A stretch of DNA of 64,000 bases from Flectonema sp. DT1601. Its lineage: Eukaryota; Euglenozoa; Diplonemea; Diplonemida; Diplonemidae. The stretch spans positions 620,001 through 684,000 of the forward strand of contig OZ025833.1 of NCBI GenBank assembly GCA_964019425.1, written 5' to 3'. Shown here piece after piece: positions 51,695-61,192 of this stretch (positions are counted from its first letter, which is position 1; each line of letters starts with the position of its first letter). A model generated the notes under the pieces. The model had not been told where the DNA came from, searched no databases, and saw nothing but the letters and a program-made list of their open reading frames with translations. Position numbers and translations under genes: made by a program.

Positions 51695-54247
51695 ATGATC
51701 CGCCATCATCCAGTTAGGATCCTGGGAGGTAGAGTAGCCAATGAGCAAGCAGCGACCGACTACAGTGATACTGAATGGAATAATCTTGTTTCTGTGAAGA
51801 AGAAATTAAATGAAAAAATCGAATCTAAAAAAGGAAATAAAGTGATAAAGCAAAGACCTAAAAATACATCCACCAGTAGTGATGAATTAATTGTGAACTC
51901 TGTACCTGATGTGAATGTGGCTGTGAGAGTTATTCTTCCTCCGATTGGATCACAAAATAATGAAATTTCTGATGAGGTGAACGCAGTGTCATCAAATTCG
52001 AAATCGTTCTTTTGTTGGCTTCAGGAAAGACAAATAGCGAATATAGTTAAAGAAGAGCATGAAGAAAGAAGTGAAATAACAGTTATCCACCAGGACCTAC
52101 ATGAGATTTATTGGCAAGTCCGATGGTCTCACATTAGAGTTTCTGGATTGGAATGTTTTTCTAGAATGAAAATAATATCAACGGAGCATTGGACTCACCG
52201 ATCGATGCAAAATAAAATCTTACGATCGAATACTTTAATGGAATTTGTATTCTCGATGAAGAAATCACTTCTATCACGATATTATAAATGCTTGAGTGAC
52301 ATTAGAATTGAGAGTCTACGAAAACGTGTTGCGGAATCGTTGACTAATTTTATGAGCGCTGGTCTTTCTGAAACATTTCGAAAACGGTATTATTATTTAT
52401 GGAAAGAATACCTGACTTGGAATATTAAAATGAGATTTGATCAACAGAAATTCTATCTTTTGGAATATCAACGAAGATCATTGTTGCAAATTGAACAACA
52501 AAAATTACTAAAAAAGTTTACCGTAATGTACCACCACATTGATTTAACTGTTTGGGTTCAAACAAGACAGTGGGCATGTCTACCCCTGGACGAGATCGTT
52601 TCGAGAACAATCATTGAAAAAGAATCAAATTTCTTAGCCATTGAGGAGTATGAGAGATCAGCTGTGCATATCTCATACTTACAGTGTTATTCTATTCTGA
52701 CTAAGAAGAACATGCAAGGGATCACCGCATGTGCTTTTCTAAGTCGATCTGAATTCGTTGTTCAGCTCAGGCATTACAGCCTGTGGAGGAGATGGTCGGT
52801 TCGAACGGTTCATATCCGAAAGTTGGTATCGGTTTCTTTAAATCTACTGAACAAATCAATAGTAATCCTACTAAGACGTGTTTGGTTGAAATTTAAAAAA
52901 TTCTTTCTAAGAAATGTGACTCATGACTTCTTAAACAGAGATCGAAACTGTGTTTTATTAGGAAATTGTTTTTCATCTTGGTGCCGCTATCTCCAACATC
53001 GAAATGTTCAACGAAATTATTATGGAAATCTTGTAAATAGCACCACGTATTCAATTCACAAGAGATACTTTAGAATGTTATGTAAGTTCATGTATAAAAA
53101 AAAACAATTGAAAGCGCTTAGGAGCATGACAGCAAACTTACGATCAACTAATAAAACGATCTGGATGAGGCTATACTATAACACTCTAAGGATGAATAGT
53201 TTACTCTCAAATATTGAAGTGAAGACTTCATCAACCGTTTTAATGAGATCATGGGGCAAGCTATTGCGATACTGCAGTCGCAATGAAAAGCAACGAAGAA
53301 ATGCAAAGTTAATGCAGCGTTTAAAAATAGCATCGATCGGAGAGCTTCGAAGGAGGTATTTAAAAAAATGGGATCGTTGGCTTCTGTGGAGGCAACGGCA
53401 TGAGTCAATTTCATGTCAGCTTTTAAAAAACAACAATCATGATTTAATAAATTACTACTTTGCGAAACTTTATCAAAGAAGGATGATGCAAACAACGAGA
53501 TCGTCTCAGAATGAAATCTTGCAAATAATAAAAACGTCGGCGAAGTTCGTTTTAACATACAAATATAACACTAAACTGCTATTGTATTCTTTGGATATGA
53601 GAAAAAAAAGAATGACGGCCTGCGATAAAAATCAAAATTCTGTTGATTTAAATAACAAAAACAATTCTATATTCATGCGAAAGATATTCTTAAAGTTCAC
53701 ATCTTTGAGAGTAGAGGGAAAGGTTCGTAAAATGAACATCTCAGATGCTTCTTTTTTAGAAAAAAATTCAAAAAAGAAATTATTGGCGAGATACTACCGA
53801 TTGTTTTGTAAAAAGTATTGTTTCGGAGATTGTGGAATTCAAAAAAGAATCGAAAAAAATTTAAAACTAAATGAGAAATGTTGTAAACAACACATCGAAT
53901 TTCGTTTTAAGATTTGGATACGATACTGTCGAAGAATTCGACGATTTCCGGAGATGAAGATCGCTGCTGAATGTCTTGACTCGGTGAACTCTACCAGACT
54001 TTTAAATAACTATTTCAAATCATTTCTCTCTTGGCATGCCAACGCCAAAGTTCGATTATCAAATAATCTCTCCAGTCGTAATCTTTTTATTATTATTATG
54101 AAATTTTATTCAAGGCTGAAACGGTTTTCTGATTTCTGTTTAACAAGAGAAACACAAAAAGACCAATCAGCGATAATGTGTTTAATGTACAACACGAATA
54201 CAACCAGACGGTATTGGAACAAGTTACGGCAGGCTACTAGATTTTGA
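51695..54247 (+). CDS. Sfi1-like helical-repeat protein
   Basis: An 850-residue, very basic, Trp/Tyr-rich protein. After a charged N-terminal region (1-110) it consists of degenerate repeats about 30-40 residues long built around the pattern L..RYY..L..W followed by basic residues. Examples are LLSRYYKCLSDIR, RKRYYYLWKEYLTW, RHYSLWRRWSVR, RRRYLKKWDRWLLW and LLARYYRLFCKKYC. Such repeats form long single helices and bind centrin in Sfi1 and related centrosome or basal-body proteins. Trypanosomatids have similar large proteins. A basal-body/centrin-binding role is an inference. Acceptor-like CAG ends 30 bases upstream. Confidence 0.6.
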   Translation: MIRHHPVRILGGRVANEQAATDYSDTEWNNLVSVKKKLNEKIESKKGNKVIKQRPKNTSTSSDELIVNSVPDVNVAVRVILPPIGSQNNEISDEVNAVSSNSKSFFCWLQERQIANIVKEEHEERSEITVIHQDLHEIYWQVRWSHIRVSGLECFSRMKIISTEHWTHRSMQNKILRSNTLMEFVFSMKKSLLSRYYKCLSDIRIESLRKRVAESLTNFMSAGLSETFRKRYYYLWKEYLTWNIKMRFDQQKFYLLEYQRRSLLQIEQQKLLKKFTVMYHHIDLTVWVQTRQWACLPLDEIVSRTIIEKESNFLAIEEYERSAVHISYLQCYSILTKKNMQGITACAFLSRSEFVVQLRHYSLWRRWSVRTVHIRKLVSVSLNLLNKSIVILLRRVWLKFKKFFLRNVTHDFLNRDRNCVLLGNCFSSWCRYLQHRNVQRNYYGNLVNSTTYSIHKRYFRMLCKFMYKKKQLKALRSMTANLRSTNKTIWMRLYYNTLRMNSLLSNIEVKTSSTVLMRSWGKLLRYCSRNEKQRRNAKLMQRLKIASIGELRRRYLKKWDRWLLWRQRHESISCQLLKNNNHDLINYYFAKLYQRRMMQTTRSSQNEILQIIKTSAKFVLTYKYNTKLLLYSLDMRKKRMTACDKNQNSVDLNNKNNSIFMRKIFLKFTSLRVEGKVRKMNISDASFLEKNSKKKLLARYYRLFCKKYCFGDCGIQKRIEKNLKLNEKCCKQHIEFRFKIWIRYCRRIRRFPEMKIAAECLDSVNSTRLLNNYFKSFLSWHANAKVRLSNNLSSRNLFIIIMKFYSRLKRFSDFCLTRETQKDQSAIMCLMYNTNTTRRYWNKLRQATRF

Positions 54248-54340
54248 ATCAGAGTTGTTGTTTCCACATCAACTCAGAAGTCTGTTTTTTTTTTTCTCTT
54301 CCTTTTTTTTTTGATTATAACGATTACTTTCTAAACCCCC

Positions 54341-54570
54341 CCAACAGTCAGAAATAATTGATTGACTTACTTCTACACCATACTGATGATGAGAGAATAG
54401 AGGTAAGAGGTATATGGATTACTCTCGAAACCTAATAGTTACTTTAAAAGGCTAAGTTAAGCATCACCATAGTCACTGTATCCTTAACAGATGTTAAACC
54501 ATCGCTATGTTACGCGATACAAAACAGTTGTTTTTTACAAATTCAAACATTCAACCCCCCAACAGTCATT
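54341..54570 (+). repeat. Repeat R1 copy flanked by a 16-bp direct repeat
   Basis: The segment 54354-54556 contains the R1 core (GAATAGAGGTAAGAGGTATAT onward) also found at 8523-8690. It lies between two copies of AACCCCCCAACAGTCA (54340-54350 region with one extra C, and 54555-54570). That is the pattern of a target-site duplication of about 16 bp, as left by LINE-driven insertion. Confidence 0.65.
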
Positions 54571-55372
54571 TCAGGGAACACCTTTCTTTGTCAAGATTCC
54601 CTCACGAAATGGAAGACCGGCAAGGGAGTATCCCCCAACGGCTAAGAAATTAGGTAAAAAGAGACCACTCACTAAGACAATATCAGCAGCCAGACGGGTT
54701 GTTAGAAAGTACAACGAAGATCCGAGAGCCATGTTTTTCTTGAGACCTGTCAATGAAGCTACCGATGGAGCTCCTGGTTACTACACGTTGATTACGAGTC
54801 CGATGGATTTGAAATCTATTTTAATAAATATTGATAATGATTCGTACACCACGCCATCAGAAGTCTTAACTGACGTACGTTTGGTTTGGGAAAACTGTCG
54901 AGTCTACAACAGACATGCGGCGTGGGGAACAATTGGATTTGTACTTCTATTTTGGGTAGCTGCTCTTTCAGAAGAATTTAACGAAGACTGGGAGAGGGAA
55001 TTCTCAGGTACGACTGGAATCAATACCGATCAATCTCAATGGATAGAAAAGAGAAAACTACTTCAACGACACATGGTATCACTTCCACAACATCATCTTC
55101 ATATGTTACTTTGTCTAATTCAATGCAGTTCATCAACTGCCTGTGAAGCTCTTAAACTCGGAAGATGTGCAATCCGATGTGAGGTCGATGTTCTTCAGCT
55201 AAGCAACTCAACCATCAGAGCATGTCTCACATACATATCTCAATTCTGTCCGAAACCAGCTGAGCCACTACCATCAGACGGTCCAAAAGAAAGAAGACCG
55301 CTTCTCGCATGGCCACGAGATGAGGAAGAGGATCTCTCCTACGATGATTTAGCTTACTTAAGCACAACATAA
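54491..55372 (+). CDS. Bromodomain protein, N terminus uncertain
   Basis: The open frame gives 293 residues. Residues about 55-165 form a bromodomain: VVRKYNEDPRAMFFLRPV, then APGYYTLITSPMDLKSI, then NCRVYN with the acetyl-lysine-binding Asn, and a last helix with ALSEEFNEDWEREF. It should read acetylated histone tails. The C-terminal part (about 170-270) is helical and has no assigned domain. The first 28 codons from ATG 54491 are made of inserted repeat R1, and a TTTCAG acceptor lies at 54589-54594. So the start may be repeat-derived, or an upstream exon or trans-spliced leader may be used. Confidence 0.75.
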   Translation: MLNHRYVTRYKTVVFYKFKHSTPQQSFQGTPFFVKIPSRNGRPAREYPPTAKKLGKKRPLTKTISAARRVVRKYNEDPRAMFFLRPVNEATDGAPGYYTLITSPMDLKSILINIDNDSYTTPSEVLTDVRLVWENCRVYNRHAAWGTIGFVLLFWVAALSEEFNEDWEREFSGTTGINTDQSQWIEKRKLLQRHMVSLPQHHLHMLLCLIQCSSSTACEALKLGRCAIRCEVDVLQLSNSTIRACLTYISQFCPKPAEPLPSDGPKERRPLLAWPRDEEEDLSYDDLAYLSTT

Positions 55373-55667
55373 AAGGTGACATCTGATATTGTTGGATGGT
55401 CTACCTAAACGTCTACGAGATGAAGAAGAAATACAACATTATAAATAAATAGATGTTGTGCATAATATTTAATAAAAGTCTGCCTGGTTAGTATTTAAAA
55501 CTTACTAACCAGGCTGATGAAAAAGGAGATTGTGGGCAGGACAGGTACTCCGACACGTTCTTTTTTTTTTAAAATACTAAAATAATTTTTTTTAAAATTC
55601 AAAAAAAAAAAAAAAAAAATCTTTTTTTTTTTCGAAGGGGGAAAAAAAAAAAAAAACAATAAAAATA
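55373..55667. other. Intergenic with hairpin and A leader
   Basis: 3' region of the bromodomain gene with a perfect hairpin, then T- and A-runs up to the next ATG. Confidence 0.5.
55482..55514. repeat. Perfect 12-bp inverted repeat (hairpin)
   Basis: GCCTGGTTAGTA and TACTAACCAGGC are separated by 9 bases. It could be an RNA hairpin in the 3' UTR or the scar of a small foldback element. Confidence 0.7.
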
Positions 55668-56711
55668 ATGAGCGCTTTATCTCCTGTTACGGCGAAGCGT
55701 GCGACCGTTCTTGGTGGTGGTGCGTTTGGTACCGCATTGGCACATCATTTAGCAAGAAAGGGTACGAAAGTCACGATGTGGGTATTAGAAGAAAGTACTA
55801 GAAACGCGATTAACCAAGAGGGTGAGAACACGACATTCTTACCAGGTATAAAACTATCGAGTAATATCATAGCACTGGATGACGTTGCTGAAGCTTGTAA
55901 GGATACTGAACTAATCTTGTTGGTCGTACCAACTCCGTTTATTAGAAAGTGGCTTCATCAGAATCACTATCACCTACCAGTGGGAGTTCCGTTGGTTTGT
56001 TGTAGTAAGGGTATTGAAGAAAAAACCCTTGACACGCCTTATGAGATTTTAGTTGAAGAAATGCCTGGAAAGTATCACAAATTTATTGCTGCGTTGTCTG
56101 GACCGTCTTTCGCTAAAGAAGTTGCAAATGGAAACCCAACCAACGTAACGCTAGCAGCTAATAATGAACAGACTATGAGAACTGCTCAGGTAATTCTAAG
56201 TAATAAAACATTCCGAGTCTACACCACTGATGACGTTATCGGAGCTGAGCTGTGCGGTGCTTTAAAAAACGTTATCGCAATTGCTGCTGGTGCAACAGAC
56301 GGGTTTAACTTCGGTTCAAATGGTCGTGCTGGTTTAATAAGCAGGGGACTAGCTGAAATGACTCGATTAATTGTACGAAAGGGAGGTAATCAAGAAACTC
56401 TGATGGGACTTGCAGGAGTTGGTGATCTGGTACTCACCTGCAGCAGTACAATGTCTCGGAACTACACTGTCGGATACCGTCTTGCTAAAGGAGAAGATAT
56501 TCAAACAATTCTCAGTGGTAAGTCTGTTGCTGAAGGTGTCAAAACGTCTTCTTCTGTTCATCAACTCGCTGCGAGGTTAGGTGTTGAGATGCCTATCTGT
56601 GAAGAAGTGTATAATGTTATCCATCGAAATAAACCAATCGCTGAGGCTCTCAACACTCTGCAGTCTCGCCCTCTTCGATCTGAAGGTGAAAAATTTACTC
56701 CAAAACTTTAA
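55668..56711 (+). CDS. GPDH: NAD-dependent glycerol-3-phosphate dehydrogenase
   Basis: A 347-residue enzyme interconverting dihydroxyacetone phosphate and sn-glycerol 3-phosphate with NAD(H). It is of the bacterial GpsA type, also used in trypanosomatid glycosomes. Features: the dinucleotide loop VLGGGAFGTALA near the N terminus, CSKGIEEKTL, LSGPSFAKEVANGNPT, the catalytic Lys region ALKNVIAIAAGATDGF, SNGRAGLISRGLAEM, and the signature GLAGVGDLVLTCSS.MSRNY. It ends FTPKL; the last three residues, PKL, are a weak PTS1-like tripeptide, so targeting to peroxisome-like organelles is possible. The ATG follows an A-rich leader. Confidence 0.95.
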   Translation: MSALSPVTAKRATVLGGGAFGTALAHHLARKGTKVTMWVLEESTRNAINQEGENTTFLPGIKLSSNIIALDDVAEACKDTELILLVVPTPFIRKWLHQNHYHLPVGVPLVCCSKGIEEKTLDTPYEILVEEMPGKYHKFIAALSGPSFAKEVANGNPTNVTLAANNEQTMRTAQVILSNKTFRVYTTDDVIGAELCGALKNVIAIAAGATDGFNFGSNGRAGLISRGLAEMTRLIVRKGGNQETLMGLAGVGDLVLTCSSTMSRNYTVGYRLAKGEDIQTILSGKSVAEGVKTSSSVHQLAARLGVEMPICEEVYNVIHRNKPIAEALNTLQSRPLRSEGEKFTPKL

Positions 56712-57245
56712 GAGAGTCATTCTGAGTCTTGACAAACCCAGTCAATTTCGAATAATAAAAAAAAAAAAAATATCGAAAGACGGGTTAACAATTCTCTGGT
56801 AGCGTCTGACGACTAACCTAATTATGTTCGTAACATTTTTTTATTTTTTATTTTATTATTATTATTGAAAGAGCTATTCGATCGTATTATTTCTCATATA
56901 TCTATTTTTTTTTTTTATTATTCTTTTTTTTTTTCTTAGTAAATTTAAAAGCAACCTTTCACTAAACCTACACAGAGGTTAGGCAACTGTAGTAATAAAT
57001 TTAAAAACAAGTTATCTGGCTGGTTTCGTATTGGAGCTGAAGCTTTCCTCAGCGCAGTGCGGAGTTAACATACTTTATCTTTTTTATTTTTTTTTTATAG
57101 TGAATAATAAGTAGCTGAAAGTCACTAAGTTATCTCACTAGGTAGTCGAATATATCAAAAATATGTTATAGTCAGTTGTGTTGTGAGTGTTTCTTTTTAT
57201 GTTATTCCCTTTACAGTGTTCTGTTTGAATCAAAAACAACAAAAA
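56712..57245. other. Intergenic
   Basis: A/T-rich. TTTACAG ends at 57216, 29 bases before the protease ATG. A short GC-richer piece near 57020-57070 is unassigned. Confidence 0.5.
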
Positions 57246-58208
57246 ATGAAGACCGCCGCCGCCCTCGCTCTCATCGCGTCCGCTTCATCCCTTCCGTTGG
57301 ACTACATCAACAACAATGAAGCACTTCTTTGGAAGAACTTCAAGGAGTCATACAACAAGAAGTACAGCGGAGTTGATGAACCAAAGAGAAGAACCATCTT
57401 CATGGAGAACATGAGAAAGGGATCTTCATTGGAGAAGTCGAACCCTGGATGTGAATTCGGAATGAACATCTACACTGACTTGTCGAGTGAGGAATTCAAA
57501 GTTTACCACAACCTGAACATGCCAGTCGAGCAGAGCCCTGCTCGTATGTACACTGCCGAGGATGTGAAGGCCAACGTCGATGCCGTTGACTGGAGAACCA
57601 AGGGAGCCGTTACCCAGGTGAAGAACCAGGCACAGTGTGGATCTTGTTGGTCATTCTCAACCACTGGAGGTATTGAAGGACAGTGGAAACTTGCAGGTAA
57701 CCAGCTCACCTCCCTCTCAGAGCAGGAGTTGGTATCATGTGACAAGACTGATGCCGGATGTGGAGGAGGATGGCAATACCAAGCCATGCAGTGGTTACTC
57801 GACAACCACAGTGGTGGTATTGTTACTGAGGAAGAGTACCCATACACCTCTGGAGAGGGAAGAGTTGCCGAGTGCAAGGACGTTTCTTCGATGAAGGTCG
57901 GAGCCACCATCAAGGGATACAAGAAGCTCGCTCACAGTGAGGATGAGATGGCTGTTTTCGTTGGTAAGAACGGACCTCTCTCGATTGCCCTTGACGCCAG
58001 CTCGTTCCAGACCTACACTGGAGGAATCCTGTCCAACTGTGATGGAAAGACCCTCGACCACGCTGTCTTAATTGTTGGATATGCTCCAGGCTACTGGATC
58101 GTAAAGAACTCTTGGGGAGCAAACTGGGGAGAGAGCGGATACATCAGAATCGCCAGAGGAAGCAACCAGTGTGGACTTGACCTCGCTCCAGTTACTTCAG
58201 AAGTCTAA
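57246..58208 (+). CDS. Cathepsin L-like papain-family cysteine protease
   Basis: A 320-residue preproenzyme: a short signal peptide (MKTAAALALIASASSL), an I29 inhibitor prodomain (about 25-95, LWKNFKESYNKKY), and a mature domain from about 112 (VDAVDWRTKGAVTQVKNQ). Catalytic residues are Q128 and C134 in NQAQCGSCWSFS, His in LDHAVLIVGY and Asn in IVKNSWGANWGE. It probably acts in lysosome-like vacuoles or is secreted. Unlike trypanosomatid enzymes it has no C-terminal extension, but the wording (VGATIKGYKK, YIRIARGSNQCGL) is kinetoplastid-like. Codon choice is strongly shifted to C- and G-ending codons compared with neighbours, suggesting high expression. The in-frame upstream ATG at 57183 lies before the CAG acceptor and spoils the signal peptide. 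Confidence 0.95.
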   Translation: MKTAAALALIASASSLPLDYINNNEALLWKNFKESYNKKYSGVDEPKRRTIFMENMRKGSSLEKSNPGCEFGMNIYTDLSSEEFKVYHNLNMPVEQSPARMYTAEDVKANVDAVDWRTKGAVTQVKNQAQCGSCWSFSTTGGIEGQWKLAGNQLTSLSEQELVSCDKTDAGCGGGWQYQAMQWLLDNHSGGIVTEEEYPYTSGEGRVAECKDVSSMKVGATIKGYKKLAHSEDEMAVFVGKNGPLSIALDASSFQTYTGGILSNCDGKTLDHAVLIVGYAPGYWIVKNSWGANWGESGYIRIARGSNQCGLDLAPVTSEV

Positions 58209-58657
58209 TTGGGTTCCTTTTATTATCACAACTTGTTTGTGTTTGTTTTATTATTATTATTCCTCACTCCTTTTTTTTTTAATATATTTTCAATTCTTTC
58301 GTTTAAGAAAGTTTGAAGAAATCGTGTGCTCTTTAATGTTCTTTTCTGGTCATCTCTTTCAACCGAAATAAACAACTGTGGTAATGATCTCACTGTGTAG
58401 ATCGTTTTTATCACATAATTGTTATTGCGCCAGTGTTTTTTTGTGTTATTTTCCCAATCGATTCTTGCTTCACGAGCAATGAAAATAAATTATTTTATTT
58501 AACAACACGGTACGAAGTGTTTAAAAAAAAAAAAAAAAAAAATAGTTATCTTTTTTTTTTTCTTTTCCCAACTTTTTGAAGGTTGTTTTGCTGCTGTGAA
58601 GTAATATCTTTTAATTATTTCCAACTTGTCAGGTAATAATGTGTTCATAATAAAAAG
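58209..58657. other. Intergenic
   Basis: A/T-rich 3' region with AATAAA-like words and an A20 run; GTCAG ends at 58632, 25 bases before the next ATG. Confidence 0.5.
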
Positions 58658-61192
58658 ATGTCTTCCAAGGCGTCTGAAAGAGGATTGTGGGATAGTTTTT
58701 TCATATCACCGTTCTCACCAACTAATAAGAAATCAGTGGTTGCTGAGAAAGACGATGAAGTAGCAGTAGCGAGAAAAGCAATTCTATGGCCAGTGTGCGG
58801 GATGGTTATTGTTGCGTACGTAGCAATTCTGTCGGTTGCTGTAGCGGTTCATAGCGTTACTGGTGATGAAATTCCGATAGTCGTTGGGATAGCTGTTCAG
58901 TTTGCTTTCTTGGGATACATGACAGTAACAGGAACAGCACCCAGTCGTGGAACAGAAGCCCTCATCATCACGACAGCTTTTTTTATTATAATCGTCGATT
59001 TCCAAACGTTTGGTTTACTCGATTTGTGGACTGCCTTTCCAGTTTTGATAAATGTGATTGTTGTTGGAGGTCTTTCAAAAAAAGTTTTGAACTGCTTTAC
59101 TTGTGGCGCACTAGTATACCTAATATTTAAAGCAGTTGAGGAAATCTCTTCTATTGGAGTCTATTCATCGGATTTCACACTACTACAAGAACCAGTACCA
59201 GAAAAGATAAAAATATCTACCGGAATGCTACGTCTCTTAACCAGACTTTGCACCGTTGTTAGCGCATACACTATTTGCCATTGGTATACTAAAACAGTAA
59301 GACATAAACAACATTTGTTGCAAGACAGTAGTGACTTAGCGCAGGCTGTTGCGGAGTCTCTCAACACATTTGATTTGGAAGAAGCGGCGTATTTATTAAA
59401 AACTTGTGAAGATTTGAAAAAGAGTAAACTAATATTCGCGTTGTCTGGTCTTCTTGAAAACCTTCGATTGTACAGAGCATACATTCCAAGACACTTATTG
59501 CAGGGTGGTAGTTTTAGAGAAGTAGGGTCAACTAATGTGGAGCCATTTAGAAATTCACTCGCAAGAGGGGTACGTCATTCATTATGCCCACCACCTTCTG
59601 GTAGTGTTGCCATTGTGTTTACTGACATACAAAATAGTACTTCAATTTGGGAACAGTTTCCTTGTGCGATGCAGTCTGCTCTGTTGTTACACAACAGTTG
59701 TCTCAGGCTTCAAATGCACCTTTATAGAGGATACGAAGTTAAGACTATGGGAGATGCTTTCATGACTGCGTTTAAATCAGGTTGTCAAGCTGTTGATTTC
59801 GCCTGTTCTGCTCAAGTAGAACTAATGAGACAACTGTGGCCTAAAGAATTATCAGCTCATCCAGACTGTAATGAAGTAGAAGGTCTTTGGTCTGGTCTCC
59901 GTGTTAGGATTGGAGCTCACTATGGACCTTGTACGATTGAAGAGAATCCTGTAACGCGTAGATCTGATTATTTTGGAACGACAGTAAACAAAGCAGCCAG
60001 AGTTGAGTCATCCTCCATTGGTGGAGGTATCTGTGTCACTCCAGAGATGATCGAAGATTTCAACGGCTGTACATCTTTTTCTGATAATATAGTTGGTGAG
60101 ATTCCTCTCAAAGGAATGTCTGATGCAGTTATTATTCACTTGGTAACACCACAAGTTCTTGAAGCGAGAGTTCCATTATTGACTATCGCATGGGCGGCAA
60201 GGAATAAATCCACAGCACTTCCAAACGTAACAGAAATTAACATCCTCCACGTTGATGAGACCGAAAGCTGTAAAAGAAATGGCAGCAGTGCCACCGGTCA
60301 AATATTATCATATCAAGACTCGTTAGGTAAGACACAGAAATCAATGCATAAAGTTGTTGGAACTGTTGGCCATATCGATATGTTGTTTTCTATGTTAACT
60401 AATTGTGATGATTTCTTATCCTCACTAATCTTCGCATTAGACAGAACTGAAGGATCAGTTCAATGTCTTAGCGGAAGTGTGTTTGTTGCGGATTGGAATA
60501 TTGGAAGGTATTGCAATAGTCACACTCATCAGTGCATTAGATTCTCTAATTTCTTAAGAGAAATATCATCTGAATATCGCTATCATGGAATACGGTTTGG
60601 TTCATCATCAAGTCGTGGATTACACGGATCTGTTGGAACAGAAAGAACTCGATTCTTAGTGTTAGCAGGACCGTGTATGTTGATGAGTGCGACAGCTGTT
60701 CAATGCTGTCATGAGGCTGGTGTTCAAATGATATTCGTTGAAATGACTGCTCATTCAAATCTATCATCAGATCCAACACTTAAGAAACACCTTCGACTCA
60801 TCGACTATTGGGCTGATTGCCAAGCATCAGTTTATGAGATCAAACCTGGTTCTGCTGCTACTAGTTTTTGTATGTGGGTGACAGACACGTCATCGTCAAG
60901 TGAGAAGCTTCTTGAAAAGAATACAATTCTAGCTTTGTGTGATCACAACTCTGTAGCTATCGAATGGCTGCAGTCTAATTATTCACATGATCCAGTCATA
61001 CTCGCAATGCTGAGTAGAATAGCTGATTTTACTTCGTTGAGACATCCAGAACTCGCAAACTACATGGACACAACTCAAGTAGCATCACCATCTAGTAGCT
61101 ATTTAGTATCTGGTTCATCATCGCAGGGATACCAACGACTTTCTCAAAGCGAAGAAAGGCATCTGAGTAACGTAACTCAGCCTCTGCTTTAA
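58658..61192 (+). CDS. Membrane class III adenylate cyclase
   Basis: An 844-residue protein. Residues about 45-215 carry five or six membrane spans, then a linker helix (LLQDSSDLAQAVAESLNTF) and a class III nucleotide-cyclase domain (about 315-510). Metal-binding aspartates are D323 (FTDIQNSTSIW) and D366 (KTMGDAF). The base-specifying pair K362 and D437 (SDYFGTTVNKAARVE) predicts ATP rather than GTP. The catalytic domain resembles kinetoplastid receptor adenylate cyclases. Residues about 565-740 (VGTVGHIDMLFSML ... RFLVLAGPCMLMSATAV) look like a second, degenerate cyclase-type domain without the metal aspartates. The tail is Ser-rich. Product cAMP is inferred from the residues. Confidence 0.87.
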   Translation: MSSKASERGLWDSFFISPFSPTNKKSVVAEKDDEVAVARKAILWPVCGMVIVAYVAILSVAVAVHSVTGDEIPIVVGIAVQFAFLGYMTVTGTAPSRGTEALIITTAFFIIIVDFQTFGLLDLWTAFPVLINVIVVGGLSKKVLNCFTCGALVYLIFKAVEEISSIGVYSSDFTLLQEPVPEKIKISTGMLRLLTRLCTVVSAYTICHWYTKTVRHKQHLLQDSSDLAQAVAESLNTFDLEEAAYLLKTCEDLKKSKLIFALSGLLENLRLYRAYIPRHLLQGGSFREVGSTNVEPFRNSLARGVRHSLCPPPSGSVAIVFTDIQNSTSIWEQFPCAMQSALLLHNSCLRLQMHLYRGYEVKTMGDAFMTAFKSGCQAVDFACSAQVELMRQLWPKELSAHPDCNEVEGLWSGLRVRIGAHYGPCTIEENPVTRRSDYFGTTVNKAARVESSSIGGGICVTPEMIEDFNGCTSFSDNIVGEIPLKGMSDAVIIHLVTPQVLEARVPLLTIAWAARNKSTALPNVTEINILHVDETESCKRNGSSATGQILSYQDSLGKTQKSMHKVVGTVGHIDMLFSMLTNCDDFLSSLIFALDRTEGSVQCLSGSVFVADWNIGRYCNSHTHQCIRFSNFLREISSEYRYHGIRFGSSSSRGLHGSVGTERTRFLVLAGPCMLMSATAVQCCHEAGVQMIFVEMTAHSNLSSDPTLKKHLRLIDYWADCQASVYEIKPGSAATSFCMWVTDTSSSSEKLLEKNTILALCDHNSVAIEWLQSNYSHDPVILAMLSRIADFTSLRHPELANYMDTTQVASPSSSYLVSGSSSQGYQRLSQSEERHLSNVTQPLL

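Noticed and set aside
53148-53558. 136-codon - strand frame in the helical-repeat gene
   Set aside because: Antisense shadow of a conserved-looking coding region.
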